The notes: generated by a model from the sequence alone, not told the origin. Positions 1 through 7,634 are shown, counted from the first letter of the stretch. The stretch is 64,000 nt of DNA from Bizionia argentinensis JUB59 (GCF_000224335.1 NZ_AFXZ01000009.1:1-64000); one strand, 5' to 3'. Made by a program: numbers and translations.

Positions 1-117
1 TTCACTCCAGTAAATTCATACCCCTCTTCAACTAAAGAAGGGAGCCAGATAGGCTTTTTCTATATGTTTTGGAATATTATAAATTAAGTTTCATTTTTAA
101 TTTACTTGAACTTGATA

Positions 118-227
118 AAGAATCAGGTTAGTTGCTATTTATGAAAACAAGCAAAAACAGCTCCTCCCTTCAGTTGAAGGGAGGTGGCTAGACTGACGTT
201 AGGAAGGCTAGACGGAGGGTTTGTTTT
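118..227. repeat. Dispersed palindromic repeat, copy A (left part)
   Basis: This is the left half of a dispersed repeat that recurs at about 840-970, 1895-2115 and 2165-2405. It holds an inverted repeat at 163-184 (CCTCCCTTCA, two-base spacer, TGAAGGGAGG), followed by a GGCTAGACTGACG-type block. Bases 1-60 look like the right end of a further unit (CACTCCAGTAAATTCATACC). The unit is broken after 227 by the DUF559 gene and resumes at 644. Copies C and D show the uninterrupted arrangement. Confidence 0.8.
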
Positions 228-643
228 CTTATTCTAAATTAAAATGTTCCTGTATTTCTTTTATAACAGATGGAAGTAAATCAAAAACCATTTTATTTTC
301 AAACCGGATAACTTTATAGCCCTTACTTTCTAAATAAATAGTGCGCTTATTATCATATGCTTGAGCTTCGGGATTATTATGAACTTCCCCATCCAGTTCA
401 ATTATTAACTTTTCAGAAGCACAGTAAAAGTCTACTATATAATTTCCGATACTATGTTGTTTTGTAAAGCGCTTATTATCCAATTGCCTGGCTTTTAATT
501 GTGTCCATAAAAAGGCTTCCGCAGGTGTCAAGTTTTTTCGCAGTTTTTTTCTGTAACTGTGCAATTCTATTTTACTATGTATGTTTTGTTTGGACAAGTA
601 TTAAAAATACAAATTATTTTGATGTTAGAATTTTTTAAATAGA
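228..643 (-). mobile_element. Putative insertion carrying the DUF559 gene
   Basis: Bases 228-643 interrupt repeat copy A. The 10-base sequence GGTTTGTTTT lies on both sides (218-227 and 644-653), as expected of a target-site duplication. In copies C and D the same place reads GGATTGTTTTAAACC with no gene. The insert is about 416 bases, nearly all of it the DUF559 reading frame. I see no transposase and no terminal inverted repeats, so the mechanism is unknown. The insertion is inferred from comparison of copies within this window. Confidence 0.55.
229..597 (-). CDS. DUF559 (Vsr-like) endonuclease domain protein
   Basis: This 122-residue protein matches the DUF559 family, a PD-(D/E)XK nuclease fold related to Vsr mismatch endonucleases. 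The core is at residues 15-115. D56 (in VDFYC) and E67/D69 (in IIELDG) are the likely metal ligands, and the conserved strand GYKVIRF is at about 93-99. The length is normal for stand-alone members. The start is TTG at 597. An in-frame stop lies two codons upstream, so no earlier start is possible. The gene fills an insertion inside a dispersed repeat. Family assignment is firm, but the substrate and any role in moving the repeat are unknown. Confidence 0.85.
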   Translation of the reverse strand: MSKQNIHSKIELHSYRKKLRKNLTPAEAFLWTQLKARQLDNKRFTKQHSIGNYIVDFYCASEKLIIELDGEVHNNPEAQAYDNKRTIYLESKGYKVIRFENKMVFDLLPSVIKEIQEHFNLE

Positions 644-760
644 GGTTTGTTTTAAAACCAAGACATTATTGTTTACAAACTCCCCCTTCTTTATTTCCGT
701 TGTCACTCCAGTAAATTCATACCCCTCTTCAACTGAAGCGGGGAGCCAGATAGGCCTTTT
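644..760. repeat. Dispersed repeat, copy A (right part)
   Basis: This resumes the unit interrupted at 227: GGTTTGTTTTAAAACC, then an ACAAACTCCCCCTTC block, TCACTCCAGTAAATTC, and an imperfect hairpin CCCCTCTTCAACTGAAGCGGGG at about 721-742. It aligns closely with 2006-2110 and 2303-2405. Confidence 0.75.
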
Positions 761-839
761 CTATATGTTTTTGGAATAGTATTAGAACATAATCTTTTTT
801 AATAATTTCAATTTGGGAAGATTTCCAGTTAGTTTCTAG

Positions 840-970
840 ATTTGAAAACAAGCAAAAATAGCTCCGCCCTTCATTTGAAGGGCGATTAAGCATTAAAAAA
901 TAGTCCAGTGGATTATTTTAGCGCAGAGGCGAGCTGGCGCGTTGGAATCAAGGCTAGAAGGCGGGTTTTT
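840..970. repeat. Dispersed repeat, copy B (degenerate)
   Basis: This copy contains GAAAACAAGCAAAAATAGCTC, a GCCCTTCATTTGAAGGGC hairpin and an AATAGTCCAGTGGATTATT imperfect palindrome. It is closest to copy D at 2165-2300. It is followed at about 966-1000 by a C-rich/G-rich inverted pair (CCCCTAAATCCCCAAAGGGG). No coding sequence was recognised between 760 and 1180. Confidence 0.65.
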
Positions 971-1181
971 TTTATCCCCTAAATCCCCAAAGGGGACTTC
1001 TTACTGTTACGAAGTTGGTTTTCTGTTTAGTGGCAGACAGAGCTGTGGGGTTGGGTTCTAAAATTCTCGGCGCCGCAGGTATATCCTACCTTTAAATACT
1101 TTGTACTTCAATTATACTCTAATTTATATTGCGAAATAACGTTATATTAAATCACTGGTAACAAGTCAAACTAGTTTTTTG

Positions 1182-1189
1182 TATCTTTG
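1182..1189 (+). promoter_or_regulatory. Candidate -7 promoter element for the toxin-antitoxin pair
   Basis: TATCTTTG fits the Bacteroidetes -7 consensus TAnnTTTG and lies 19 bases before the antitoxin start codon. No good TTG is seen at the expected -33 distance, so this is a moderate call. Confidence 0.45.
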
Positions 1190-1208
1190 ATATTAAGATT
1201 TATATACT

Positions 1209-1427
1209 ATGGATATTCAGACAACAAAAATAGAATTGGTCAAAACGATTTTAGCGATTGAGAATATTGAATTTATTCAAAAAGTAGCAGATTTTATAAG
1301 CAAGGAAAAAATTGATTTCTGGAATGAATTAAGTGCTTCCGAACAAAAAGAAATAAAAAAAGGAATTGATGACCTAAATCAAGGAAAAAGAATCTCTTAT
1401 GATTCCTTTTTAAGGAAAATTTCCTAA
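1209..1427 (+). CDS. Putative type II antitoxin
   Basis: This is a small acidic and lysine-rich protein of 72 residues. Its C-terminal half (FWNELSASEQKEIKKGIDDL) resembles the short antitoxins that precede RelE/ParE toxins in Bacteroidetes. Such proteins usually have an N-terminal helix that dimerises and a C-terminal tail that wraps the toxin. The stop codon shares its last base with the start of the downstream gene, which indicates translational coupling. The call rests mainly on size, composition and the toxin-like neighbour. A DNA-binding motif was not confidently identified. Confidence 0.65.
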   Translation: MDIQTTKIELVKTILAIENIEFIQKVADFISKEKIDFWNELSASEQKEIKKGIDDLNQGKRISYDSFLRKIS

Positions 1428-1735
1428 TGATTGTTTTTTTATCCGAGCTAGCAGAAACTAAACTTCTCAAATTATCCGAATATCTTTTAGAAAATTGGAA
1501 TATAAAAACACGAGATAGGTTTATAGAGAAGCTTTCAGAAAAAATCAGACAAATTTCTATTCAACCAGAAAGTTGTCCGCAATCAACTGAATTTCCGGGT
1601 TTGTATGCATGTGTTGTAGCAAAGCAAATAACCTTATATTATCGAATTTCAATTGAATTACAAGAAATTGAGATAATTACCGTATTTGACACGAGGCAAA
1701 ATCCTGATAAAGTAAAAAAGGATATTGAATATTAA
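1427..1735 (+). CDS. RelE/ParE-family toxin
   Basis: The 102-residue protein has the ParE/RelE layout: two N-terminal helices (residues about 5-45, including LSEYLLENWNIKTRDRF), then a beta sheet ending in YYRI and ITVFDTRQNP. The final strand VFDTRQNP is typical of ParE-like toxins that act on gyrase or the ribosome; which of these cannot be told here. It overlaps the upstream antitoxin by one base and is probably cotranscribed with it. The pair lies among dispersed repeats, a common setting for addiction modules. Confidence 0.8.
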   Translation: MIVFLSELAETKLLKLSEYLLENWNIKTRDRFIEKLSEKIRQISIQPESCPQSTEFPGLYACVVAKQITLYYRISIELQEIEIITVFDTRQNPDKVKKDIEY

Positions 1736-1894
1736 ACACCAATAATGTATTTTATTAAAGGAACCTTGAAAAGATATTCGCTTGTCACTAAAGCACCTCC
1801 ATACACACCCATTATAATTCTTCCAATTTGGTGATTTTGAAATGTTCGTGGAGTAAAGCGCTTTAATTTTCTTCGCTTAAGCTATAAAAGTTTG

Positions 1895-2115
1895 AACTTG
1901 GGAAGAGTTCCAGTTAATTTCTAGATTTAAAAACAATAACAATTTAGCTCCTCCCTTCAGCTGAAGGGAGGTGGCTAGACTGACGCTAGGAAGGCTAGAC
2001 GGAGGGATTGTTTTAAACCAAAACATTATTACTTACAAACTCCCCCCTTCTTTATTTCCGTTATCACTTCAGTAAATTCATACCCCTCTTCAACTAAAGA
2101 AGGGAGGCAGAGTAG
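1895..2115. repeat. Dispersed repeat, copy C (uninterrupted)
   Basis: This is a full-length, uninterrupted copy. It has a perfect 22-base palindrome at 1950-1971 (CCTCCCTTCAGCTGAAGGGAGG), then the GGCTAGACTGACG block, GGATTGTTTTAAACC at about 2002-2018, the ACAAACTCCCCCCTTC block and CCCCTCTTCAACTAAAGAAGGG. It serves as the empty-site reference for copy A. Bases 1736-1894 hold nothing I recognise. Confidence 0.8.
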
Positions 2116-2164
2116 TAAATTACGCTTTATTTTTAATTTATTTGAACTTGATAAGTAGTTAGGT

Positions 2165-2405
2165 TAGTAGCTATTTATGAAAACAAGCAAAAACAGCTCC
2201 GCCCTTCAGCTGAAGGGCGATCAAGCGTTAAAAAATAGTCCAGTGGACTATTTTAGCGCAAAGGCGAGCTGGCGCGTTGGAATCAAGGCAAAACGGAGGG
2301 ATTGTTTTAAACCAAAGTATTATTACTTACAAACTCCCCCTTCTTTATTTCCGTTGTCACTCCAGTAAATTCATACCCCTCTTCAACTGAAGCGGGGAGT
2401 CAGAG
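2165..2405. repeat. Dispersed repeat, copy D (uninterrupted)
   Basis: This copy carries a perfect 18-base palindrome GCCCTTCAGCTGAAGGGC at 2201-2218 and a second perfect one at 2232-2254 (AAAATAGTCCA, G, TGGACTATTTT). The GGATTGTTTTAAACC junction and the same right end as copies A and C follow. A 63-codon open frame runs through it, but it is made only of repeat sequence. Confidence 0.8.
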
Positions 2406-2433
2406 AAGTTTTAAATATTCGGGATGCACTTAT

Positions 2434-2468
2434 ATTCTTCATTAGTAATTCTTCATTATTAACACCTC
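2434..2468. repeat. Short heptamer-phased repeat upstream of wzm
   Basis: The sequence runs in 7-base units attcttc, attagta, attcttc, attatta, acacctc and ends just before the possible TTG start of wzm at 2470. It is the most degenerate of the heptamer arrays in this window. Confidence 0.5.
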
Positions 2469-2469
2469 A

Positions 2470-3372
2470 TTGTTTATATTAGCCCTATTGAAAAATCCTA
2501 CTATATTGCATACAAAAGAAGATGACACGTGGTTATATACCATTTCTTCCAAACGAAAATTAATCGACTTTAATTTTGCTGAAATTTGGCGTTATCGCGA
2601 TTTACTTTTTTTGTTTGTGAAGCGCGATGTGGTTACGGTTTATAAACAAACCATTTTAGGGCCGCTTTGGTACATTATCCAGCCATTATTTACCTCCGTT
2701 ATTTTTACCTTGATTTTTAATAATCTCGGACAAATTTCCACCAATGGGGTGCCGCCATTTTTATTTAACTTGGCTGGTATCACAGCATGGAATTATTTTA
2801 AGGAATGCCTTACAGGAACATCCAGTACGTTTACTGCCAACCAGAGTATTTTTGGTAAAGTCTATTTTCCAAGAGTTATTGTACCCATGTCCATTACTAT
2901 TTCCAACTTATTAAAGTTTGGAATTCAACTGGGAATCTTCATAGGTTTTTATGTATATTATGCGTTTCAAGGCAGGACGTTAGGCTTTAATAGCCATGTG
3001 TTTTTATTACCTATATATATTATCATGATGGCTTTATTGGGCTTGGGATTGGGTATGATTATCTCCTCTATGACCACTAAATATCGCGACTTAACCATAT
3101 TAGTTGGTTTTGGCGTACAATTATTAATGTATGTATCGGCCGTTCCGTATCCCGTAAGTGAGGCAAAGGCCAAATTTCCAGAAGCTGTAGCACTTATTGT
3201 GGAATATAATCCGCTGACACAAATTATTGAAGGATTTAGATATATGCTTTTAAACACAGGAACGTTTAGCTGGTTTGGTTTTCTGTATACATTAGCGATT
3301 AGTATGGTGCTGTTTTTAATTGGTTTGGTTATATTTAACAAAACGGAGAAATCGTTTATTGATACGGTATAG
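2470..3372 (+). CDS. wzm: Polysaccharide ABC exporter, permease (Wzm type)
   Basis: This is an ABC-2 type permease that would form the transmembrane half of a glycan exporter with the ATPase encoded at 3912. The cytoplasmic N-terminus has the family signature YRDLLFLFVKRDVVTVYKQT followed by LGPLWYIIQP. About six hydrophobic segments follow between residues 65 and 295. Starts are uncertain: TTG at 2470 gives 300 residues and TTG at 2506 gives 288. Homologues usually begin a few residues before the WLYTISS motif, which favours the later one. It is the first gene of the large polysaccharide locus. Confidence 0.9.
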   Translation: MFILALLKNPTILHTKEDDTWLYTISSKRKLIDFNFAEIWRYRDLLFLFVKRDVVTVYKQTILGPLWYIIQPLFTSVIFTLIFNNLGQISTNGVPPFLFNLAGITAWNYFKECLTGTSSTFTANQSIFGKVYFPRVIVPMSITISNLLKFGIQLGIFIGFYVYYAFQGRTLGFNSHVFLLPIYIIMMALLGLGLGMIISSMTTKYRDLTILVGFGVQLLMYVSAVPYPVSEAKAKFPEAVALIVEYNPLTQIIEGFRYMLLNTGTFSWFGFLYTLAISMVLFLIGLVIFNKTEKSFIDTV

Positions 3373-3375
3373 GCA

Positions 3376-3431
3376 GTTGTCCGTTATGAGTTATCCGTTA
3401 ACAGACAATCGAAAACCGAAAACCGAAAATT
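3376..3431. repeat. Heptamer tandem array between wzm and the four-helix gene
   Basis: Eight 7-base units run in perfect phase and end exactly at the next start codon: gttgtcc, gttatga, gttatcc, gttaaca, gacaatc, gaaaacc, gaaaacc, gaaaatt. The first four are of GTT type and the rest of AAC type, roughly reverse complements in character. They fill almost all of the intergenic space. Confidence 0.8.
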
Positions 3432-3791
3432 ATGAAATCATTTAGAGATTTAGACGTTTATAATTTAGCATGCGATTATGCGTTAGAAGTTCATCATATC
3501 TCTTTAAAATTACCGAAGTTTGAATTATACGAGCAAGGAAGTCAAGTAAGAAGGTCATCCAAAAGTGTTAAAGATAATATAGTTGAAGGATATGGCAGAC
3601 GCCGATTTAAAATGGATTTTATAAAATTTTTAGTCTACGCGCATGCTTCTTTATTAGAATGTCTATCGCAGTTAGAAATGATTCAAAAAATATATCCAGA
3701 ATTGGAAGTAGATCATTTATCGGCTAAATATGATGTTTTAGGAGCTAAATTGTTCAAGTTTATTATTTACGTAGAAAAAGAATGGAAATAA
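3432..3791 (+). CDS. Four-helix bundle protein (23S rRNA IVS / Avd-like family)
   Basis: This 119-residue protein belongs to the four-helix bundle family found in 23S rRNA intervening sequences and related to the Avd accessory protein of diversity-generating retroelements. It shows the family layout: an N-terminal FRDLDVYNLACDYA helix, the helix-2 motif VRRSSKSVKDNIVEGYGRR at about residues 38-56, then FLVYAHASLLECLSQL. Homologues form positively charged pentamers thought to bind nucleic acid. No reverse transcriptase or rRNA gene is nearby. The gene separates wzm from wzt and has heptamer arrays on both sides, so it looks like an inserted cassette. Its role here is unknown. Confidence 0.85.
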   Translation: MKSFRDLDVYNLACDYALEVHHISLKLPKFELYEQGSQVRRSSKSVKDNIVEGYGRRRFKMDFIKFLVYAHASLLECLSQLEMIQKIYPELEVDHLSAKYDVLGAKLFKFIIYVEKEWK

Positions 3792-3796
3792 TGGCA

Positions 3797-3906
3797 GTTG
3801 TGAGTTTTCTGCTATGCGTTTTGATTCTTCTGACAACCCATAACCCATAACCCATAACCCACAACCGACAACCGACAACCGATAACCGACAACCGATAAC
3901 CAACAA
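3797..3906. repeat. Heptamer tandem array between the four-helix gene and wzt
   Basis: The stretch stays in 7-base phase throughout. GTT-type units come first (gttgtga, gttttct, gctatgc, gttttga, ttcttct), followed from 3830 by eleven clearer units: ctgacaa, cccataa three times, cccacaa, ccgacaa twice, ccgataa, ccgacaa, ccgataa, ccaacaa. It stops five bases before the wzt start. Confidence 0.85.
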
Positions 3907-3911
3907 AAAAC

Positions 3912-5210
3912 ATGAGTGTCATTTTAAAAGCCGAAAACATCAGCAAACAATACCGACTAGGTACTGTGGGTACAGGCACCATCAGTCATGATTTGAACCG
4001 TTGGTGGCATAAAGTACGTGGTAAGGAAGACCCTTTTTTAAAAGTAGGGGAGTCCAATGACCGCAGTACAAAAGGCACTTCAGACTATGTTTGGGCTTTA
4101 CAAGACATCAGCTTTGAGGTTAAACGCGGTGAAGTGTTGGGTATTATTGGAAAAAACGGTGCTGGTAAGTCCACACTTTTAAAAATTCTTTCTCGCGTCA
4201 CGAGTCCTACCACAGGTGAAATTAAAACCAAAGGGCGCATCGCTTCACTTCTGGAAGTAGGCACGGGGTTTCATCCCGAAATGACCGGACGCGAAAATGT
4301 ATATTTAAATGGGGCTATTTTGGGAATGACCAAAAAGGAAATTAAGTTAAAGGAAGAAGAAATTATAGCATTTTCTGGCTGCGAGCGTTATATTGATACC
4401 CCCGTAAAACGCTATAGTTCGGGTATGCGTGTTCGTCTGGCTTTTGCCGTAGCAGCGTTTTTAGAGCCTGATATTTTGGTGATTGATGAGGTGCTTGCCG
4501 TAGGTGATGCCGAGTTCCAGAAAAAAGCCATCGGCAAAATGCAAGATATTAGCAAAGGCGAAGGGCGTACGGTGTTGTTTGTGAGTCACAATATGGATTC
4601 CATCATGCGTTTATGTACGAGAGCGATATTACTGAAAAATGGAACTATCATTGAAAGCGGACAAGTTTCTCATGTAATAGATACCTATTTAAGTACCGAG
4701 TTTGGTGCAACCTCTAATAAAACTTGGGAAAAGAATAACGGTAATGATATTGTTAAAATTCTATCTATAAAAGCCCATAATCAAAATTTCGAAAAGACAG
4801 ATAATTTTAAAATTACTGAAAAAGTTGGGATTACTATTAAATATAAAGTAATGGAATCTGGACATAAAATCCATTCCGCACTTAATTTCTTTAATTCTAG
4901 CGGTGTTAATATTTTTGATTCTCACGAGAGTAATACTGTTCTATATCATGAGAAAAAGCATCCAGGAATTTACGAAGCAACCGTTTGGGTTTACGAAAAT
5001 ATTTTTTCTGAAGGTGTGTTAGTGGTTGGTGTTGCTTTAGTGACTCATGATCCATTTCAGGTACACTTTCACGAAAGAGACGTTATAGCATTTAATATCG
5101 TTGAGGATTTGGAAAATAGTCCTACCCGTGGTGATTACGTTGGAAGTCTTCCAGGGATAATACGACCAAATTTAAAATGGGAATCTCATAAAATAACCAA
5201 TAATGATTAG
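3912..5210 (+). CDS. wzt: Polysaccharide ABC exporter, ATPase with C-terminal sugar-binding domain (Wzt)
   Basis: This is the ATPase partner of the Wzm permease. The Walker A motif GKNGAGKS is at residues 80-87, the signature YSSGM at about 168-172, Walker B ILVIDEVL at 188-195 and the H-loop VSHN near 222. At 432 residues it is longer than plain Wzt. Residues about 275-400 form a Wzt-C-like beta-sandwich. In characterised systems (E. coli O8/O9a) that domain recognises the capped non-reducing end of the finished glycan. The start is ATG at 3912 just after a heptamer array. The 3' end overlaps the next gene by 8 bases. Confidence 0.93.
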   Translation: MSVILKAENISKQYRLGTVGTGTISHDLNRWWHKVRGKEDPFLKVGESNDRSTKGTSDYVWALQDISFEVKRGEVLGIIGKNGAGKSTLLKILSRVTSPTTGEIKTKGRIASLLEVGTGFHPEMTGRENVYLNGAILGMTKKEIKLKEEEIIAFSGCERYIDTPVKRYSSGMRVRLAFAVAAFLEPDILVIDEVLAVGDAEFQKKAIGKMQDISKGEGRTVLFVSHNMDSIMRLCTRAILLKNGTIIESGQVSHVIDTYLSTEFGATSNKTWEKNNGNDIVKILSIKAHNQNFEKTDNFKITEKVGITIKYKVMESGHKIHSALNFFNSSGVNIFDSHESNTVLYHEKKHPGIYEATVWVYENIFSEGVLVVGVALVTHDPFQVHFHERDVIAFNIVEDLENSPTRGDYVGSLPGIIRPNLKWESHKITNND

Positions 5211-5841
5211 ATTTAATAAAACCAATAAGGATGAAGCAGTTAAAGTTACTGTGGAATCCATAGATAAAGGGCATCATCAAGTAACCTATCGTGGAGTTAA
5301 AGCGATACGCTGTCCTTTTGATTATGTTATGTATCAAATGATTATTCAAGAAGTGCAACCTGATTTAATTATCGAAATAGGAACACGAAAAGGTGGTGGC
5401 GCTTATTACATGGCTGATTTATTAGATAGTATAGGAAATGGTATAATTCATACCATTGATATTGTAGATGAGGTAGAGCCTATTGTGAAAAAACATGAGC
5501 GTATAAAGTTTTTTACAGAAGGCTGGTTAGGCTATGATTTAGACTTAACAAAGCCTTATGATAAAATATTAATCATTGAAGATGCCTCACATATGTACGA
5601 AGACAGCATTGGCGTTTTAAATAAGTTTCATTCTATAGTTTCTAAAGACTCTTATTTAATTGTTGAAGATGGCATTATAAATAAATTAGGATTAGAAAAG
5701 AAGTATAATGGGGGCCCTTTAAGAGCCATTCGAGAATTCATGCCTGAACACCCAGAATATATAGTAGACAGAAAATGGTGTGACATGTTTGGGACAAATG
5801 CAACCTTTAATGTAAATGGGTTTCTAAAAAAAATAAAATAG
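5203..5841 (+). CDS. CmcI-like SAM-dependent methyltransferase/hydroxylase
   Basis: This 212-residue protein resembles the CmcI / rhamnosyl O-methyltransferase family. The SAM-binding loop is IEIGTRKGGGAYYM at residues 58-70, followed by an acidic IDIVDE strand at about 85 and IIEDASHMYED at about 120-130, which carries likely metal or substrate ligands. Family members O-methylate sugars or small molecules. It overlaps the end of wzt by 8 bases, so it is probably translationally coupled. A terminal O-methyl cap read by the Wzt C-domain is a reasonable inference. Confidence 0.8.
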   Translation: MIRFNKTNKDEAVKVTVESIDKGHHQVTYRGVKAIRCPFDYVMYQMIIQEVQPDLIIEIGTRKGGGAYYMADLLDSIGNGIIHTIDIVDEVEPIVKKHERIKFFTEGWLGYDLDLTKPYDKILIIEDASHMYEDSIGVLNKFHSIVSKDSYLIVEDGIINKLGLEKKYNGGPLRAIREFMPEHPEYIVDRKWCDMFGTNATFNVNGFLKKIK

Positions 5842-5877
5842 TTCAAACATATACCATCTTATATAAAAGAGTAGCCT

Positions 5878-6702
5878 ATGAGTTCTAAATTTACAGGAGA
5901 AAGACTTGAAACTTCTATTTGCAATGGAAATACCATAAATCATTTACATAGGTATGCGATTTCCATGGCATTAATAAAAGAGAAAACAGTTTTGGATATT
6001 GCTTCTGGAGAAGGTTATGGTAGTCACCTAATGAGTTTAGATGCCAGCTTTGTATATGGTGTTGATATAGATGCAGAAACTATAGAAAGAGCCAAAATCA
6101 AATATAATAGGGGTAATCTTAAATTTCTTCATGGTTCAACTAGCAAAATTCCTTTAGAGAATAACAGTGTTGATGTCGTAATTAGTTTTGAAACCATTGA
6201 GCACCATAATGAACACGAGGAAATGTTAACTGAAATAAAACGTGTTTTAAGACCAGAAGGTACCTTACTTATTTCTTCACCAGATAAACATTTCTATTCT
6301 GATTTAAGAAAATATACTAATCCTTTTCATATAAAAGAACTTTATAAAGATGAGTTTATCGATTTATTATCAATACGTTTTAAGAATCACAAATTATTTA
6401 GTCAGAGTTATATAAATGGCAGTTCATTGATTCTTGAAGACAGAAAGCGATATGAATTTGAATTCTTTACTGGAGACTATTCCAAAGTAAAGAATACGCT
6501 ATCAAATGCCAATTTTTTGATTGCTTTATGTTCAGATAGTGATTTGGTAAATATTAATAATTCTATCTTTGAGGGCGGGTATATGCTAGAAGAGCAAGTT
6601 TTAGAAAAAAAACTAAAAAATGTATATAGCTCAAATTCTTATAAATTAGGGAGCTTTATTTTGACTCCTTTTAGAATTATGAAACGTTACTTGAAGCGCT
6701 AA
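5878..6702 (+). CDS. Class I SAM-dependent methyltransferase
   Basis: This is a methyltransferase of the Methyltransf_11 type. Motif I VLDIASGEGYGSHLM is at residues 38-52, an acidic VDID motif near 61-64 binds the SAM ribose, and motif IV-like VVISFETIEHH is at about 100-110. The length is 274 residues. The N-terminus KFTGERL is common in polysaccharide-locus methyltransferases. The C-terminal tail, SYKLGSFILTPFRIMKR, is basic and amphipathic and is closely matched by the tail of the glycosyltransferase at 8867, suggesting peripheral membrane attachment. The substrate is unknown. Confidence 0.85.
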   Translation: MSSKFTGERLETSICNGNTINHLHRYAISMALIKEKTVLDIASGEGYGSHLMSLDASFVYGVDIDAETIERAKIKYNRGNLKFLHGSTSKIPLENNSVDVVISFETIEHHNEHEEMLTEIKRVLRPEGTLLISSPDKHFYSDLRKYTNPFHIKELYKDEFIDLLSIRFKNHKLFSQSYINGSSLILEDRKRYEFEFFTGDYSKVKNTLSNANFLIALCSDSDLVNINNSIFEGGYMLEEQVLEKKLKNVYSSNSYKLGSFILTPFRIMKRYLKR

Positions 6703-6716
6703 ACTCAAATAATAGA

Positions 6717-7634
6717 ATGCGAAATTTACCACTAGCAATAATCATTATCACCTATAACGGCATGCCATGGCTAAAAAAATGTTTAGATAGTTGTGCGCAT
6801 TTTCCAGTGATTATAGTTGATAACGCATCCACTGACGGAACCATCAATTTTATTGAAACCCACTACCCAGATGTTACAATAATAAAACAGTTCGAAAATC
6901 TAGGGTTTGGACAAGCTAATAATATAGGAATCCGCTATGCTTTAGATCAAGGTGCTGAACATGTGTTTTTATTAAATCAGGACGCGTATTTGGTAGACGA
7001 CGCTTTGGAACAATTATGTACTTTTCAAAAACAGTATCCTGAATATGGTATACTAAGTCCAATTCATATTACAGGTGATCAGAAAAAGCTGGATAAGAAC
7101 TTCTCTAATTACCTGCTTCACGAAAAATCTGGAAAGTTTTACTCTGATTTTGTTTTAAAAAATATCTTGGCTGCAGTTTATGAAGTTCCTTTTGTAAATG
7201 CTGCAGCTTGGTTAATTTCTAAAACATGTTTGGAAACTGTTGGTGGATTTGATCCCTTATTTTTTCATTATGGCGAAGACGATAACTATTGTCAGCGCGC
7301 TAATTATCATAATATTAAAATAGGCGTTTTACCAGAGTGTTATGTTATTCATGATCGCGAAAAGCGTAATATTCATAAATCTAGTATATTTAGTCCAGAG
7401 TATTATAAAGATGTGGAGAAAACGTATAGAGTTAATTATGCGAATATTAATTTTGAAAACGAACTCGATTCAAAGGTACAAAAACTAAAAAAAACAATTT
7501 TTAAACTCCTATTACAAATGAAATTTAAGCATTATACAGGTTTTAGAAAAGAATTAGCACTATTATTAGAATTGGAACCCTTGCTACAAAAGAGTCGGAA
7601 AATTAATAAAAAGAAAGGATCTCATTATTTGTAA
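6717..7634 (+). CDS. Family 2 glycosyltransferase (rhamnosyltransferase-like)
   Basis: This is a GT-A fold enzyme of 305 residues. The nucleotide-binding region IIIITYNGMPWLKKCL is at residues 8-23 and VDNASTDGT at 34-42. The DXD-equivalent NQDA is at 87-90 and the acceptor-side motif GGFDPLFFHYGEDDNY at about 178-193. The NQDA plus GEDD pattern is typical of WbbL-like rhamnosyltransferases, although sugar specificity cannot be proven from sequence. It lies 14 bases after the methyltransferase, in the same apparent operon. Confidence 0.88.
   Translation: MRNLPLAIIIITYNGMPWLKKCLDSCAHFPVIIVDNASTDGTINFIETHYPDVTIIKQFENLGFGQANNIGIRYALDQGAEHVFLLNQDAYLVDDALEQLCTFQKQYPEYGILSPIHITGDQKKLDKNFSNYLLHEKSGKFYSDFVLKNILAAVYEVPFVNAAAWLISKTCLETVGGFDPLFFHYGEDDNYCQRANYHNIKIGVLPECYVIHDREKRNIHKSSIFSPEYYKDVEKTYRVNYANINFENELDSKVQKLKKTIFKLLLQMKFKHYTGFRKELALLLELEPLLQKSRKINKKKGSHYL

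Noticed and set aside
2177-2368. 63-codon open frame on the + strand
   Set aside because: It is made entirely of dispersed repeat copy D, including both palindromes, and has no protein similarity I recognise.
3797-3906. Telomere-like or origin iteron function for heptamer arrays
   Set aside because: No replication gene or chromosome end is nearby; 7-base units are too short and degenerate for typical iterons.
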